Origin: Pseudomonadota bacterium
GTDB taxonomy: Bacteria; Pseudomonadota; Alphaproteobacteria; Rhizobiales; Rhizobiaceae
Assembly (NCBI GenBank): GCA_023399465.1
Contig: JAEWPB010000103.1
Coordinates: 46,817-110,816 of the forward strand
Direction: 5' to 3'
DNA length: 64,000 bases
Shown: positions 47,809 through 56,030 of the stretch, piece by piece
How the letters are laid out: each line of letters begins with the position of its first letter
Position numbering within the stretch: the first letter of the stretch is position 1
Made by a program: the position numbers and the translations under genes
Notes under the pieces: generated by a model
Databases searched by the model: none
What the model saw: only the letters and a program-made list of their open reading frames with translations
What the model was told of the DNA's origin: nothing

Positions 47809-48962
47809 CAGGCTTCTCCCTTCCCTGCTGCCGCGCCGCCGAAGTCCGGGTGCACGATTTCGCCACCATGCGTGAGCATGGTGGCCTTCACCAGTTCATC
47901 CTCAGGATTGATCGCGATCGACTTCGTTTCCTTGTCGACCATCGTTTCCAGGAAGGTGACGAGGTTCTTGGCATAGAGCGCCGAGGCGGAAGCGGCGATG
48001 CGGCCGGCCATGTTGACATAGCCGATGACCTTGACGCCCTCGACCTCGACGATCTTGCCGGCTTCGACGCCCTCGATGTTGCCGCCGCGCTCGACCGCCA
48101 GGTCGACGGCGACCGCACCCGGCCGCATCGCGGCGAGCATTTCGCGGGTTACGAGGCGCGGCGCCGGACGCCCGGGGATCAGCGCCGTGGTAATGACGAT
48201 ATCCTGCTTTGCGATATGGTCGGCAACGAGCGTCGCCTGCTTGGCCTGATACTCCTTGGACATTTCCTTGGCGTAGCCGCCGGCAGTCTCGGCCGCCTTG
48301 AACTCGTCGTCCTCGACGGCGATGAACTTGGCGCCGAGCGATGCCACCTGCTCCTTGGAAGCCGGCCGCACGTCGGTTGCCGAGACCACGGCGCCCAGAC
48401 GTCGCGCCGTAGCGATCGCCTGCAGGCCGGCAACGCCCGCACCCATGACGAAGACCTTCGCCGCCGGAACGGTGCCGGCGGCGGTCATCATCATCGGCAT
48501 TGCCCGGTCATAGGCGTGCGCGGCCTCGATCACCGCCTGGTAGCCGGCAAGGTTTGCCTGCGATGACAGCACGTCCATCGACTGCGCGCGCGTGATGCGC
48601 GGCATCAGCTCCATGGCGAAGCTCGACAGCCCGGCCTTCGCCATTGCCGCCAGCGCCTCGTCGTTGCCGTAGGGGTCCATGATGGCGATGACGATCGCGC
48701 CCGCCTTGTAGGACTCGATTTCCTTGTCGTTCGGGCGCCGCACCTTGAGAATGACGTCGGCGGTCTTGGCGTCGCCCGCCTTGCCGATCCGCGCGCCGGC
48801 CTTTTCATAGTCGGCATCGGGAATGCGCGAGTTCAGTCCGGCACCCTCTTCGACCACCACGTCGAAGCCGAGGCCGGCGAGTTTCTTCACTGTTTCCGGG
48901 GATGCCGCGACCCGCGGCTCATCGGCCGAAATCTCGCGCGGTATGTAAATGATACTGGTCAC
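47808..48962 (-). CDS. pntAA: NAD(P) transhydrogenase alpha-1 (NAD-binding) subunit
   Basis: A 384-residue soluble NAD(H)-binding domain I subunit related to alanine dehydrogenase. VFVMGAGVAGLQAIATARRLGA forms the Rossmann loop; SSQANLAGYQAVIEAA and TTALIPGRPAPRLVT are family signatures. The start is GTG at 48962 (VTSIIYIPRE), preceded by GGAGAGGAG and giving the same length as R. rubrum PntAA. Upstream in-frame ATGs would add a nonconserved tail. It is the first gene of the pntAA-pntAB-pntB operon. Confidence 0.94.
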   Translation of the reverse strand: MTSIIYIPREISADEPRVAASPETVKKLAGLGFDVVVEEGAGLNSRIPDADYEKAGARIGKAGDAKTADVILKVRRPNDKEIESYKAGAIVIAIMDPYGNDEALAAMAKAGLSSFAMELMPRITRAQSMDVLSSQANLAGYQAVIEAAHAYDRAMPMMMTAAGTVPAAKVFVMGAGVAGLQAIATARRLGAVVSATDVRPASKEQVASLGAKFIAVEDDEFKAAETAGGYAKEMSKEYQAKQATLVADHIAKQDIVITTALIPGRPAPRLVTREMLAAMRPGAVAVDLAVERGGNIEGVEAGKIVEVEGVKVIGYVNMAGRIAASASALYAKNLVTFLETMVDKETKSIAINPEDELVKATMLTHGGEIVHPDFGGAAAGKGEA

Positions 48963-49324
48963 CTGGATCTCCTCTCCGATCATCCGGCACGTTCCGGCCC
49001 CTTGGCCCGAAAACGCATGCCGCCTGCTGCCAGTCGAAGGAGCGACGCGGCCAGATGAAACCCGGTCCGGCGGGAAACCCGTCACGGTACCGCAAAGAGC
49101 AGTAAAGGCGACATGCAAATGATTGTTGCCGTTCGGTCGACGCGCAACATGGGACGACCGCTACCCTCCCGTCGGAATGAGGCCCATTGATCTTCGGCAG
49201 CGTCTTTGCACCACGCCTGCAATTTGCGTGATGCAAACCCCTTCAACTGCCGACCGGGCGCTCTTCCTCCGGCCAATTCAATCTGAATGCACTTCGCTCC
49301 GTAGCAACGCCCGAGGGCGCCAAT
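48963..49324. other. Intergenic region upstream of pntAA
   Basis: The 362 bases between pntAA and the cytochrome oxidase subunit gene hold no convincing coding frame or RNA gene. The pntAA promoter is expected here; no clear promoter motif could be picked out by eye. Confidence 0.5.
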
Positions 49325-49549
49325 TCAACGAAGCAGGATGAAGCCGAGAACGTTGAGAATGATAAAGGTCACAAGACCGCCGAAGAAGCCGCCACCGGCC
49401 AGGAAGCCGACGAGCATCGCAACGAGCAGCACCACGCACATCATCGTTCCGTATTTGGCGCCGTTAACGAACAGGTTGTACGTCTTCTCATGCTCGCGAT
49501 AGTCCATCGAGGCACCGACTTCGATCGGACCGGAATGATGCTCGCTCAT
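49325..49549 (-). CDS. aa3-type cytochrome c oxidase subunit IV
   Basis: A 74-residue small membrane protein of the bacterial aa3-type cytochrome oxidase subunit IV family. A soluble N terminus with DYREHEKTYNLF precedes two hydrophobic helices, with Gly-rich turns between (FLAGGGFFGG). It is thought to be an accessory subunit of the terminal oxidase. The ATG at 49549 follows GGGGAGAA; a longer open frame to 49651 lacks a ribosome site. Confidence 0.88.
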   Translation of the reverse strand: MSEHHSGPIEVGASMDYREHEKTYNLFVNGAKYGTMMCVVLLVAMLVGFLAGGGFFGGLVTFIILNVLGFILLR

Positions 49550-49747
49550 ACTCAAATTCTCCCCTGAAACAGCCATGCCGCCAGATGCTGGATCTTGTTC
49601 CGGCAGCGATGGAACCCTCTTGTCATATGCCTGGGAATCGCCCGGTTGCATGAAGACAATTTCCCTTCACGCTGCCCTTACACAAAGCAAGGCGGAAGTG
49701 CAATGGACGTCGTTGTCGCAACCCCGGATGTCGCGATCTCAGGGCGT

Positions 49748-49774
49748 TGTCCGCTCTGCGCCAAAAGGCGACAT
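49748..49774 (+). repeat. Short interspersed repeat, left copy
   Basis: This 27-base segment, starting TGTCCGCTCTGCGCCAA and ending GACAT, matches 51087-51113 at 21 of 27 positions. The ends are partly complementary. It resembles the short GTCCGC...GCGGAC intergenic elements common in Rhizobiales. It lies at the left border of the immunity-like island. Confidence 0.5.
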
Positions 49775-49816
49775 TCAACTAACCTGCAAAAGTTGTGGGC
49801 GTGTGCTTCGACGTAG

Positions 49817-50161
49817 CTATGAAAGCGCCGGAGAGGGTTCCGGATAATTTCCCACATAGATTACCTCATCCGCTGAGCAGTGGAGATAAACCCATTTGTT
49901 CCAGTTCGCGTACAGTCAGTCCGAAGAGATCATGACCGTACCATCCAACAAGCATTCAGGCGGCAAAAGGACTACAGTATGACCTGCACTGTATCCAGTT
50001 GCGACCATGAGTCCGAGACGACGTTCAGAGTCAGTCGTTTCTACAACCATAAAATCAACAATGCTTTCATACGGGTATTTCGCTGGAAACCGGAATACCT
50101 CGCCCCTCGAGATGGGTGTCGATTTTAGATCCTTCAGCCGTTCTGCGTTCGTAGTGATCAT
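49817..50161 (-). pseudogene. Imm45-like immunity protein gene with premature in-frame stop
   Basis: Codons 1-81 from the ATG at 50161 read ISRGEVFRFPAKYPYESIVDFM, then GLMVATGYSAGHTVVLLPPE, which recalls the Imm45 family of polymorphic-toxin immunity proteins. Codon 82 is TGA (49916-49918). The same frame then continues 32 codons to a TAG at 49817, with LYANWNKWVYLHCSADEVIYV, matching the expected family C terminus, where Trp (TGG) would normally stand at the stop. The gene is therefore probably inactivated by a single base change, or makes an 81-residue truncated protein. No toxin gene is adjacent. Family recognition is from memory; the stop and the open continuation are read directly. Confidence 0.65.
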
Positions 50162-50228
50162 TTCGTAAGAGTCCGTTTCGAAAGGACTATGCGGTCAGCG
50201 TGAAGTTGAATCGAACGTGATTTAGCCA

Positions 50229-50567
50229 CTAAGGCTTGATCTCATTCGTCAATTTCAGGCTCGCAATTTCCATTTTGGTGTGATGAAGATCGCCCACCCC
50301 GGCAAAGATCTGTGGTTGGTCGGCTGTAAGCAATGCCCATGATGGGATCACCCCCCACAATGCTCCGCGTTCCTGTCGTGGCTCACTACTGTCCGGATGG
50401 CAAATGTGATCGATGAGCCAAAGCTCCCAGCCATACACCTCGATCCCATCCGCTTCACAGGCTGCAAGGAATGCTTGAGCGTCGGAATGCAAAAGTCCCA
50501 GTTCGCCGTTTAGTGCACGGAATGACCGTTGCAATATTTCGGCGGGTAACGATGGAGGAAATTGCAT
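50229..50567 (-). CDS. Hypothetical protein, immunity-island member
   Basis: A 112-residue acidic protein of unrecognised family starting MQFPPSLPAEILQRSFRAL and containing ACEADGIEVYGWELWLIDH and ALWGVIPSWALL. No signal peptide, membrane helix or catalytic motif is seen. The ATG overlaps the stop of the upstream 110-residue gene (TAATG), so the two are translationally coupled; GGAGGAAAT-like sequence is not available because of the overlap. Its place between two immunity-like genes and its lower GC content suggest an immunity or partner protein, an inference from context. Confidence 0.65.
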   Translation of the reverse strand: MQFPPSLPAEILQRSFRALNGELGLLHSDAQAFLAACEADGIEVYGWELWLIDHICHPDSSEPRQERGALWGVIPSWALLTADQPQIFAGVGDLHHTKMEIASLKLTNEIKP

Positions 50568-50899
50568 TATAGCAGCCTGCGGGAGACGTCGTGGACAATC
50601 AGAGACAGCTCGCCTTGGAGAGCGGGATTGGCGAGGTCGTAAATTGCCTGCAGAATTAACTCCTCGGAACCTGGCTCGAACTGAATATCTTCCCGACATT
50701 CGATGATGTTGGCCCATTCTTCTACCGTCACCGCATCGATCTCACCACGTGAGTACCGATCCAAAACGACGGTGATGTCCTTTCGAGTAAGCGTGACGAC
50801 TGGGTCCGCGTCCCAACTGAGCTCCGCCAGAGAAGCTGCAAGGTCGCGAATTTGTGGTTCTAAACGTATAATGGCAGAAAGGATCGATCGCCTGTTCAT
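50567..50899 (-). CDS. Small immunity-like hypothetical protein
   Basis: A 110-residue acidic, probably all-helical protein. The pattern LSWDADPVVTLTRKDITVVLDRY followed by GEIDAVTVEEWANIIECREDI and FEPGSEE is similar to small proteins often encoded in toxin-immunity loci, though no family name can be given with certainty. No signal peptide or membrane segment. It is coupled to the 112-residue gene by a 1-base overlap. Base composition is visibly less GC-rich than the flanking pnt and GGDEF/EAL genes. Confidence 0.65.
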   Translation of the reverse strand: MNRRSILSAIIRLEPQIRDLAASLAELSWDADPVVTLTRKDITVVLDRYSRGEIDAVTVEEWANIIECREDIQFEPGSEELILQAIYDLANPALQGELSLIVHDVSRRLL

Positions 50900-51086
50900 C
50901 CGAGCAGCCTAACAAGGCTTTGCGCTCTCGGATAGCCTTGCAACGCCCTTGGAGGGGACACGAGAGCATGGGCATAAGGCCGGACCCCTGCGGCACGTCG
51001 CGGTCGAGGGCGAAGTCGTCGAACCAGTCCCGGTGCTCGCCGGCAGCCGGCATTGATGATGCGGGATGCCATGAAGGCGAAGGTCA

Positions 51087-51113
51087 TGTCCGCTTTGCGC
51101 CAATTGCGGTCAT
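51087..51113 (+). repeat. Short interspersed repeat, right copy
   Basis: Matches 49748-49774 at 21 of 27 positions and starts TGTCCGCTTTGCGCCAA. It lies at the right border of the immunity-like island and overlaps the stop codon of the GGDEF/EAL gene that ends at 51110. The roughly 190 bases to its left hold no convincing gene. Confidence 0.5.
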
Positions 51114-53419
51114 GGCAGGCGGAGGCTGCACCGGAACGGGGCGACAGAATTCACGCATGGAGCCTTCGGTTCCAATCCGTTGAAGGCCGCAACGTCTGGT
51201 GCGCTTCCATTGATGAAAGCAGATACCTCTGCCGCGGGGAGCGGCCTGGAGACGATGTATCCCTGGACATGATCGCAGCCGGATTCCAGCAGGAACTTGA
51301 CCTGGTCCTCTGTCTCCACGCCTTCCGCGATGATCTGCAGTCCCAGCTTGCGTGCGATCGTGATGATTGCCGAGGTCAGTGCGACGCTGTCCGGGTCTCC
51401 GGGGATGTCGGCTATGAAGGATTGATCGATTTTCAGCTTGGAAACGGGAAACCGCTTCAGCGCGGCCAGGCTTGAATAGCCCGTACCAAAATCGTCAATC
51501 GACAGAGTTACCCCCATGGCCGCCAGCTGACTCATCAACTCGATGGCCAAGGGCAGGTCCTGCATGATGAGACTTTCGGTGATCTCAAGCTCGAGGTTTT
51601 GCGGGCTCAAGCCCGAATCGGAGAGGGCGGCCTCGACATCGGCAACGATGGCTCTCTCCTTGAACTGTCGCGCCGATACGTTGACGCTGACCCTGAAACC
51701 AGGCTCGGCATCAGCGAGCCAGCGCCTGCATTGCCTGCATGCCTCCCTCAGTATCCAACGTCCGAGCGAAACGATGAGTCCGTTGTCCTCGGCGAGCGGG
51801 ATGAACTCCGCGGGTGAAATCAGTCCGCGCGTCGGGTGCTGCCATCGCACCAGTGCCTCCACGCCCACAATCTTCCCCGAGCGTCGGTTGAGCTGGGGTT
51901 GAAAATGCAGCAAAAACTCGTTTTCACGCAGGGCCCGCCGCATGTCCTCGGTTCCGGCGAGTTTCCGCCTGGTTCTCTCTGCCATATCGAAAGAGAAGAG
52001 TTTCAGGCTGTCGCGGCCAGCCTCCTTTGCCTGATACATCGCGGCATCGGCGTGGGCCAACAGGGTGGCGGCGTCCGAACCATGCTGGGGATAGGTTGCC
52101 ACACCCATGCTGCAGGACATTTCCAGGACCATGCCGTTCAGGGGAAGCGGTTCAGCGACAGACTTCCGCAAGGATTCAAACCTGCTCATCGACCCGGGCG
52201 GATCGATGGCCGGGGACTTCACGAGAATAACGAACTCGTCGCCTCCGATGCGCCCTACGACCCCGTCGGGGCCAATCTCGCGTTCAATTCTTCCAGCGAC
52301 CGCCTTCAGCAGATCATCGCCTGCAGCGTGGCCGAGTGTGTCATTGACCAGCTTGAAGTTGTCCAGATCGAGGAACGCCAGAGCGAGGCTGGTACCGTCT
52401 TCCTTCGCCGAGACCAAGGCAGCCTCCAATGCCTGGTCCATCGAACGGCGATTCGGTAACCGGGTCAATCCGTCGTGGGTCGCGAGAAAACGAACATGCT
52501 CTTCCGTTTTGCGGCGCTCGATCGCGATCCCGGCGAGATGCGCGGCGATCCCGATCAGCTCGTTGAGCCTGGCGTCCGGGGCGCTGCACTTTGGCGAGTA
52601 AAGTGCGAACGTGCCGAGCACTTCCCCACGAGAGGAACGGATCGGAGTGGACCAACAGGCTTTGTAGTTCACGCCTTCCACAAGATGTAAATGATTCCTC
52701 CAAAGAGGATCATTGGCGATGTCGGTCACCGTCACCGGCGCATTGCGCCATGCAGCGGTCCCGCAACTGCCCGCCTCCGGTCCAATCGGGACGCGCGGAA
52801 TGCGCTGCTTGTAGATTTCAGAAAGAGATGGCGCGGACACCAGGGTCAGGTACTGTCCGTCTTCCGACTTCATCATTACGGAACCAGAAATCCCGTCCGC
52901 TTGACCTTCAATCATTAAAATGAGTTCACTAAGAACCTGATCAAGCGCGATGCCCGTGGCCACGAGCTCCAGCAGACGAGCCTGCGCCTGCATCAATTGC
53001 TCCGCTTTCTTTCGGGCGGTAATGTCGCGCGACATCCCCACGACACCGATCGTGTGACCGTGCATGTCCCGCAGAGGCAGGCGAGACATCATCAGCCACC
53101 GATCCTCGCTACCAAGGGCGACCTCCTCGATACCAAGGTCCGGCTCTCCCGTCTCGATCACCTGTCTTTCCACCGTTGCGATCTTATGTGCGGCCTCGTA
53201 GGGATGCAGATCGAAGTCCGTCTTGCCAAGCAGCTGATCGAGAGCGGTCAGTCCATTGTCGCGAAGAACAGCCTCATTGGCGAACAGGATGCGGCCCTCA
53301 AGGTCCTTGGCATAGATGTAATCAGGAATCTGGTTGATCATCGCCTCGAGCCACTCATGCCTCCCCTGGTCTGTCGACAGTTGTAGACTTTGAATGGCCC
53401 GGCGAAGCTGATTTGACAT
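51110..53419 (-). CDS. PAS-GAF-GGDEF-EAL cyclic-di-GMP signalling protein
   Basis: A 769-residue cytoplasmic regulator with no membrane helices. Domains in order: PAS (about 22-142, IPDYIYAKDLEGRILFAN), GAF (about 155-305), GGDEF (about 310-480, intact GGDEF near 391) and EAL (about 500-740, intact EAL in VGVEALVRW near 520, with DDFGTGYSS). It could both make and degrade c-di-GMP, with PAS and GAF sensing a ligand or redox signal. The ATG at 53419 follows GGGAAAAAGAG. The last 30 or so residues after the EAL fold are unusual and run into the repeat at 51087-51113. Confidence 0.93.
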   Translation of the reverse strand: MSNQLRRAIQSLQLSTDQGRHEWLEAMINQIPDYIYAKDLEGRILFANEAVLRDNGLTALDQLLGKTDFDLHPYEAAHKIATVERQVIETGEPDLGIEEVALGSEDRWLMMSRLPLRDMHGHTIGVVGMSRDITARKKAEQLMQAQARLLELVATGIALDQVLSELILMIEGQADGISGSVMMKSEDGQYLTLVSAPSLSEIYKQRIPRVPIGPEAGSCGTAAWRNAPVTVTDIANDPLWRNHLHLVEGVNYKACWSTPIRSSRGEVLGTFALYSPKCSAPDARLNELIGIAAHLAGIAIERRKTEEHVRFLATHDGLTRLPNRRSMDQALEAALVSAKEDGTSLALAFLDLDNFKLVNDTLGHAAGDDLLKAVAGRIEREIGPDGVVGRIGGDEFVILVKSPAIDPPGSMSRFESLRKSVAEPLPLNGMVLEMSCSMGVATYPQHGSDAATLLAHADAAMYQAKEAGRDSLKLFSFDMAERTRRKLAGTEDMRRALRENEFLLHFQPQLNRRSGKIVGVEALVRWQHPTRGLISPAEFIPLAEDNGLIVSLGRWILREACRQCRRWLADAEPGFRVSVNVSARQFKERAIVADVEAALSDSGLSPQNLELEITESLIMQDLPLAIELMSQLAAMGVTLSIDDFGTGYSSLAALKRFPVSKLKIDQSFIADIPGDPDSVALTSAIITIARKLGLQIIAEGVETEDQVKFLLESGCDHVQGYIVSRPLPAAEVSAFINGSAPDVAAFNGLEPKAPCVNSVAPFRCSLRLP

Positions 53420-54194
53420 GCTCTTTTTCCCAGTAAGACTTTGTCCCAGGTCGGCAGCATGGGGTTTGAGCTGTCTCCGGCCGGTCGTCACATTCAAACT
53501 AGGATTTCACTCGCTAATGTAGAGTTAAGGTTTCCAACCATTGGACCTTTGAATAGCACCGCAATCAACTGTCGGCGGCGAAACAATTGCAGCTAGTCTT
53601 GGACTAGTCTGTCTCGATAGACATTGCAGGACATGCTGACGGCCACCCAGCTCGCCAAGCCGATCGACATGGTCAGTCAAGTATTCCATTGCTTCCACCT
53701 CTCCGACCGGGGAGTAACAGCAAAGAAAGCAATTCAGGTTCTTCCGGTTGCTTCGAAAGCTGAAACCCGGTGCAGTTCGCTTCGGGCCCGAAGCGGTCGC
53801 GCATTTGCTACATAGCTCCGCACAAACGCAACGGGCCGCGCACAAGGCACGGCCCGAAACTTGGACCAGTCCTGCCTTACAGGGTAAGGACTAAGCCGAG
53901 ATTGCCGGACAGAACAAAACGTCGGCTCTCGTCGCCTTAATCACCGGAGACCTTGAATAGCATAGGCTCCTCAACATTGTCCGGTGATATTTAAGCTGTG
54001 GCTTTAGATGCATTTTCATGAAAGAGCCCCGCTCTTTACTTGAACGTCTGTCAGAACTGAATAAAGTGTGCATATTCGGCAAGTGAGAACAATCACTAGT
54101 TGAGAATTATCACGGAGAGGTCCGGAGGCCTCTTCACCAATGCAGCGAACATTGAGTGCAGGGAGAATAAAGTAACAATCCAGGGAGGAATGAA
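53420..54194. other. 775-base region without a gene
   Basis: Between the GGDEF/EAL gene and dctP no convincing coding frame is seen. It holds a 16-base perfect palindrome GCTTCGGGCCCGAAGC (53779-53794), one copy of a 50-base repeat (53807-53856) and, directly beyond it, a degenerate copy of the 3' end of the N-acyl amino acid synthase gene (to about 53930). A small hairpin AAAGAG...CTCTTT is at 54021-54037. The last 150 bases are AT-rich and should contain the dctP promoter. Confidence 0.55.
53807..53856 (+). repeat. 50-base direct repeat, left copy
   Basis: Matches 57703-57752 at 49 of 50 positions. It contains a 7-bp hairpin CGGGCCG (53832-53838) with CGGCCCG (53850-53856). Sequence to about 53930 is further related to the 3' coding end of the synthase gene at 57776: read on the minus strand it gives RFVLSGNLGLVLTL then TAA, against RFVPAGSLGVDLPL then TAA. 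Confidence 0.85.
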
Positions 54195-55325
54195 ATGGAC
54201 AAGAAGAAGGTATCGCGTCGAGAATTGTTGGGAGCCTCGACGCTTGTTGGCGTATCAGCAGTCGGCGCTCTTGCCGCCCCGCCCGTACTGGCCCAGGCAC
54301 CAATCGTCATAAAAATGCAAACATCATGGCCCGCGTCGGACATCTGGATGGATTTCGCCCGCCAGTACGTCGAACGGGTCGAACGCATGTCCGGCGGCCG
54401 GCTGAAGTTCGAACTCTTGCCGGCCGGCACGGTCGTAGGCGCGTTTCAAGTGCTCGACGGCGTCAACGATGGCGTGATCGATGCAGCCCACACCGTTCCG
54501 GTGTATTGGTACGGAAAGCACAAGGCAGCCTCCCTCTTCGGCACCGGACCGGTCTTCGGCGGCAGCGCGACCACCATGCTCGGCTGGTTCCATCAAGGCG
54601 GAGGCAAGGATCTCTACCGCGAGCTTACCCAGGACATCATGGGGCTGAACCTCTATGGCTTCTACGGGTTCCCCATGCCCGCACAGCCTTTTGGCTGGTT
54701 CAAGAATCCGGTCGCAACCGTGAACGACGTCAACGGCCTCAAATATCGTACAGTCGGCCTTGCAGCCGATCTGATGCAGAATATGGGTCTGAGCGTCGCC
54801 CAGCTTCCCGGCGGTGAAATCGTGCCGGCGATGGAACGCGGCGTCATCGACGCATTCGAATTCAATAATCCTTCGTCGGATATACGTTTTGGTTCGCAGG
54901 ATGTCGCCAAGAACTACCTGCTGTCCTCCTACCATCAGGCGAGCGAATCCTTCGAGTTCCTCTTCAACAAGGACGTATTCGACGACCTTCCCGAAGATCT
55001 GCAGGCGATCCTCGAATACGGAGTGGAAGCCGCAAGCACGGCAAATACCGCGTCCGCGATGGACAACTATTCAAGCGACCTTCAAAAGCTCCAGACCGAC
55101 CACGGCGTGACAGTGCACCGCACGCCGAAGGAAATTCTGGATGCGCAACTGAAAGCCTGGGATCAAATCATTCCCACGCTGGAAGCGGATCCATTCATGA
55201 AAAAGGTGCTCGACAGTCAGAGGCAATGGGTCGAGAGGGTAATATACTACGAGCTGATGAACTCCGCCGATCTGGCACTCGCCTATGAGCACTACTTCCC
55301 GGGAAAACTGAACCTCGGAAAATAG
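54195..55325 (+). CDS. dctP: TRAP transporter substrate-binding protein
   Basis: A 376-residue periplasmic DctP-family binding protein. The N terminus has a Tat-type signal (SRRELLG, then a hydrophobic stretch ending in VLAQA), suggesting export after folding or in a dimeric state. The mature part has IKMQTSWPASDIW, GLKYRTVGLAADLM and FEFNNPSSDI, typical of the TRAP family that binds 2-oxo acids or other carboxylates. A ribosome site GGGAGGAA precedes the ATG. It is the first gene of a dctP-dctQ-dctM operon. Confidence 0.92.
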   Translation: MDKKKVSRRELLGASTLVGVSAVGALAAPPVLAQAPIVIKMQTSWPASDIWMDFARQYVERVERMSGGRLKFELLPAGTVVGAFQVLDGVNDGVIDAAHTVPVYWYGKHKAASLFGTGPVFGGSATTMLGWFHQGGGKDLYRELTQDIMGLNLYGFYGFPMPAQPFGWFKNPVATVNDVNGLKYRTVGLAADLMQNMGLSVAQLPGGEIVPAMERGVIDAFEFNNPSSDIRFGSQDVAKNYLLSSYHQASESFEFLFNKDVFDDLPEDLQAILEYGVEAASTANTASAMDNYSSDLQKLQTDHGVTVHRTPKEILDAQLKAWDQIIPTLEADPFMKKVLDSQRQWVERVIYYELMNSADLALAYEHYFPGKLNLGK

Positions 55326-55331
55326 CCGGAC

Positions 55332-55353
55332 AAGGCCCGGAACACCGGGCCTT
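55332..55353 (+). terminator. Intra-operon hairpin (attenuator) between dctP and dctQ
   Basis: A perfect 9-bp stem AAGGCCCGG (55332-55340) and CCGGGCCTT (55345-55353) with a 4-base loop, followed by CTCTTTG. It probably limits readthrough into the membrane subunits while stabilising dctP mRNA. Confidence 0.65.
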
Positions 55354-55385
55354 CTCTTTGTCGCGGTGCTAGGGGAGACGTTTGC

Positions 55386-56030
55386 ATGCGCCGATATATT
55401 GCATTCGCCGACGATCTGTCGGCGTGGTTCGGGAAAGTGTTCGCCTGGGGGATACTCATAATGGCCTTTGGCGTCGGCTACGAAGTGGTCGTGCGCTACC
55501 TCTTCCGCGCGCCGACTCCCTGGGCCTTCGATCTCAGCTACATGCTCTATGGAACCATCTTCATGATGGCTGGAGCCTATACACTCTCGCGTGACGGCCA
55601 TGTTCGCGGCGACTTCATCTACCGACTTTGGAAGCCGCGCACGCAAGCAAGACTGGAGCTCGTGCTCTACATCATTTTCTTCTTTCCGGGCATAACCGCG
55701 CTCGTGTTCTCGGGCTGGAAGTATGCCGAGCGCAGCTGGCGCTATCTCGAGGTCAGTTCCAACAGCCCCGCTGGCGTGCCGATCTTCCAGTTCAAGACCG
55801 TGATCGTCGCAGCCGGCATTCTCCTGTTTCTGCAAGGCGTGGCGCAGGTCTTTCGCTGCGTTCTCTGCATAAGGACAGGCGAGTGGCCGAAAACGGCCGA
55901 AGATGTTGAAGAACTGGAAAAGGTCCTGCTGGAGACGAAAAGCCTGGACGCACTCAGATCCGAGGACGGCTTTCATCCGTCGCACGACCCTGACGCTGGC
56001 CGCAGGCAAACGGATCGGGACGCGCAATGA
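55386..56030 (+). CDS. dctQ: TRAP transporter small permease
   Basis: A 214-residue membrane protein with four hydrophobic helices and the DctQ pattern VVRYLFRAPTPWAFDLSYMLYG. The family usually ends near 170 residues; this one has a charged C-terminal tail. GGGGAGA precedes the ATG. The stop overlaps dctM by 4 bases (ATGA). Confidence 0.9.
   Translation: MRRYIAFADDLSAWFGKVFAWGILIMAFGVGYEVVVRYLFRAPTPWAFDLSYMLYGTIFMMAGAYTLSRDGHVRGDFIYRLWKPRTQARLELVLYIIFFFPGITALVFSGWKYAERSWRYLEVSSNSPAGVPIFQFKTVIVAAGILLFLQGVAQVFRCVLCIRTGEWPKTAEDVEELEKVLLETKSLDALRSEDGFHPSHDPDAGRRQTDRDAQ

Noticed and set aside
49575..49847. 90-codon plus-strand frame upstream of the cytochrome oxidase subunit gene
   Set aside because: It crosses the divergent gene's leader and the short interspersed repeat, and reads like chance coding of that repeat (CAKRRHS), without a ribosome site.
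50742..51053. Minus-strand frame with EHRDWFDDFALDRDVPQG, a possible gene fragment
   Set aside because: It overlaps the 110-residue gene in another frame and has no recognisable family; possibly decayed sequence, but too weak to list as a gene.
53525..53845. Minus-strand 106-codon frame across the palindrome and direct repeat
   Set aside because: Cys/Arg-rich translation of the repeat unit, also seen partly at the right copy; repeats rather than coding explain it.
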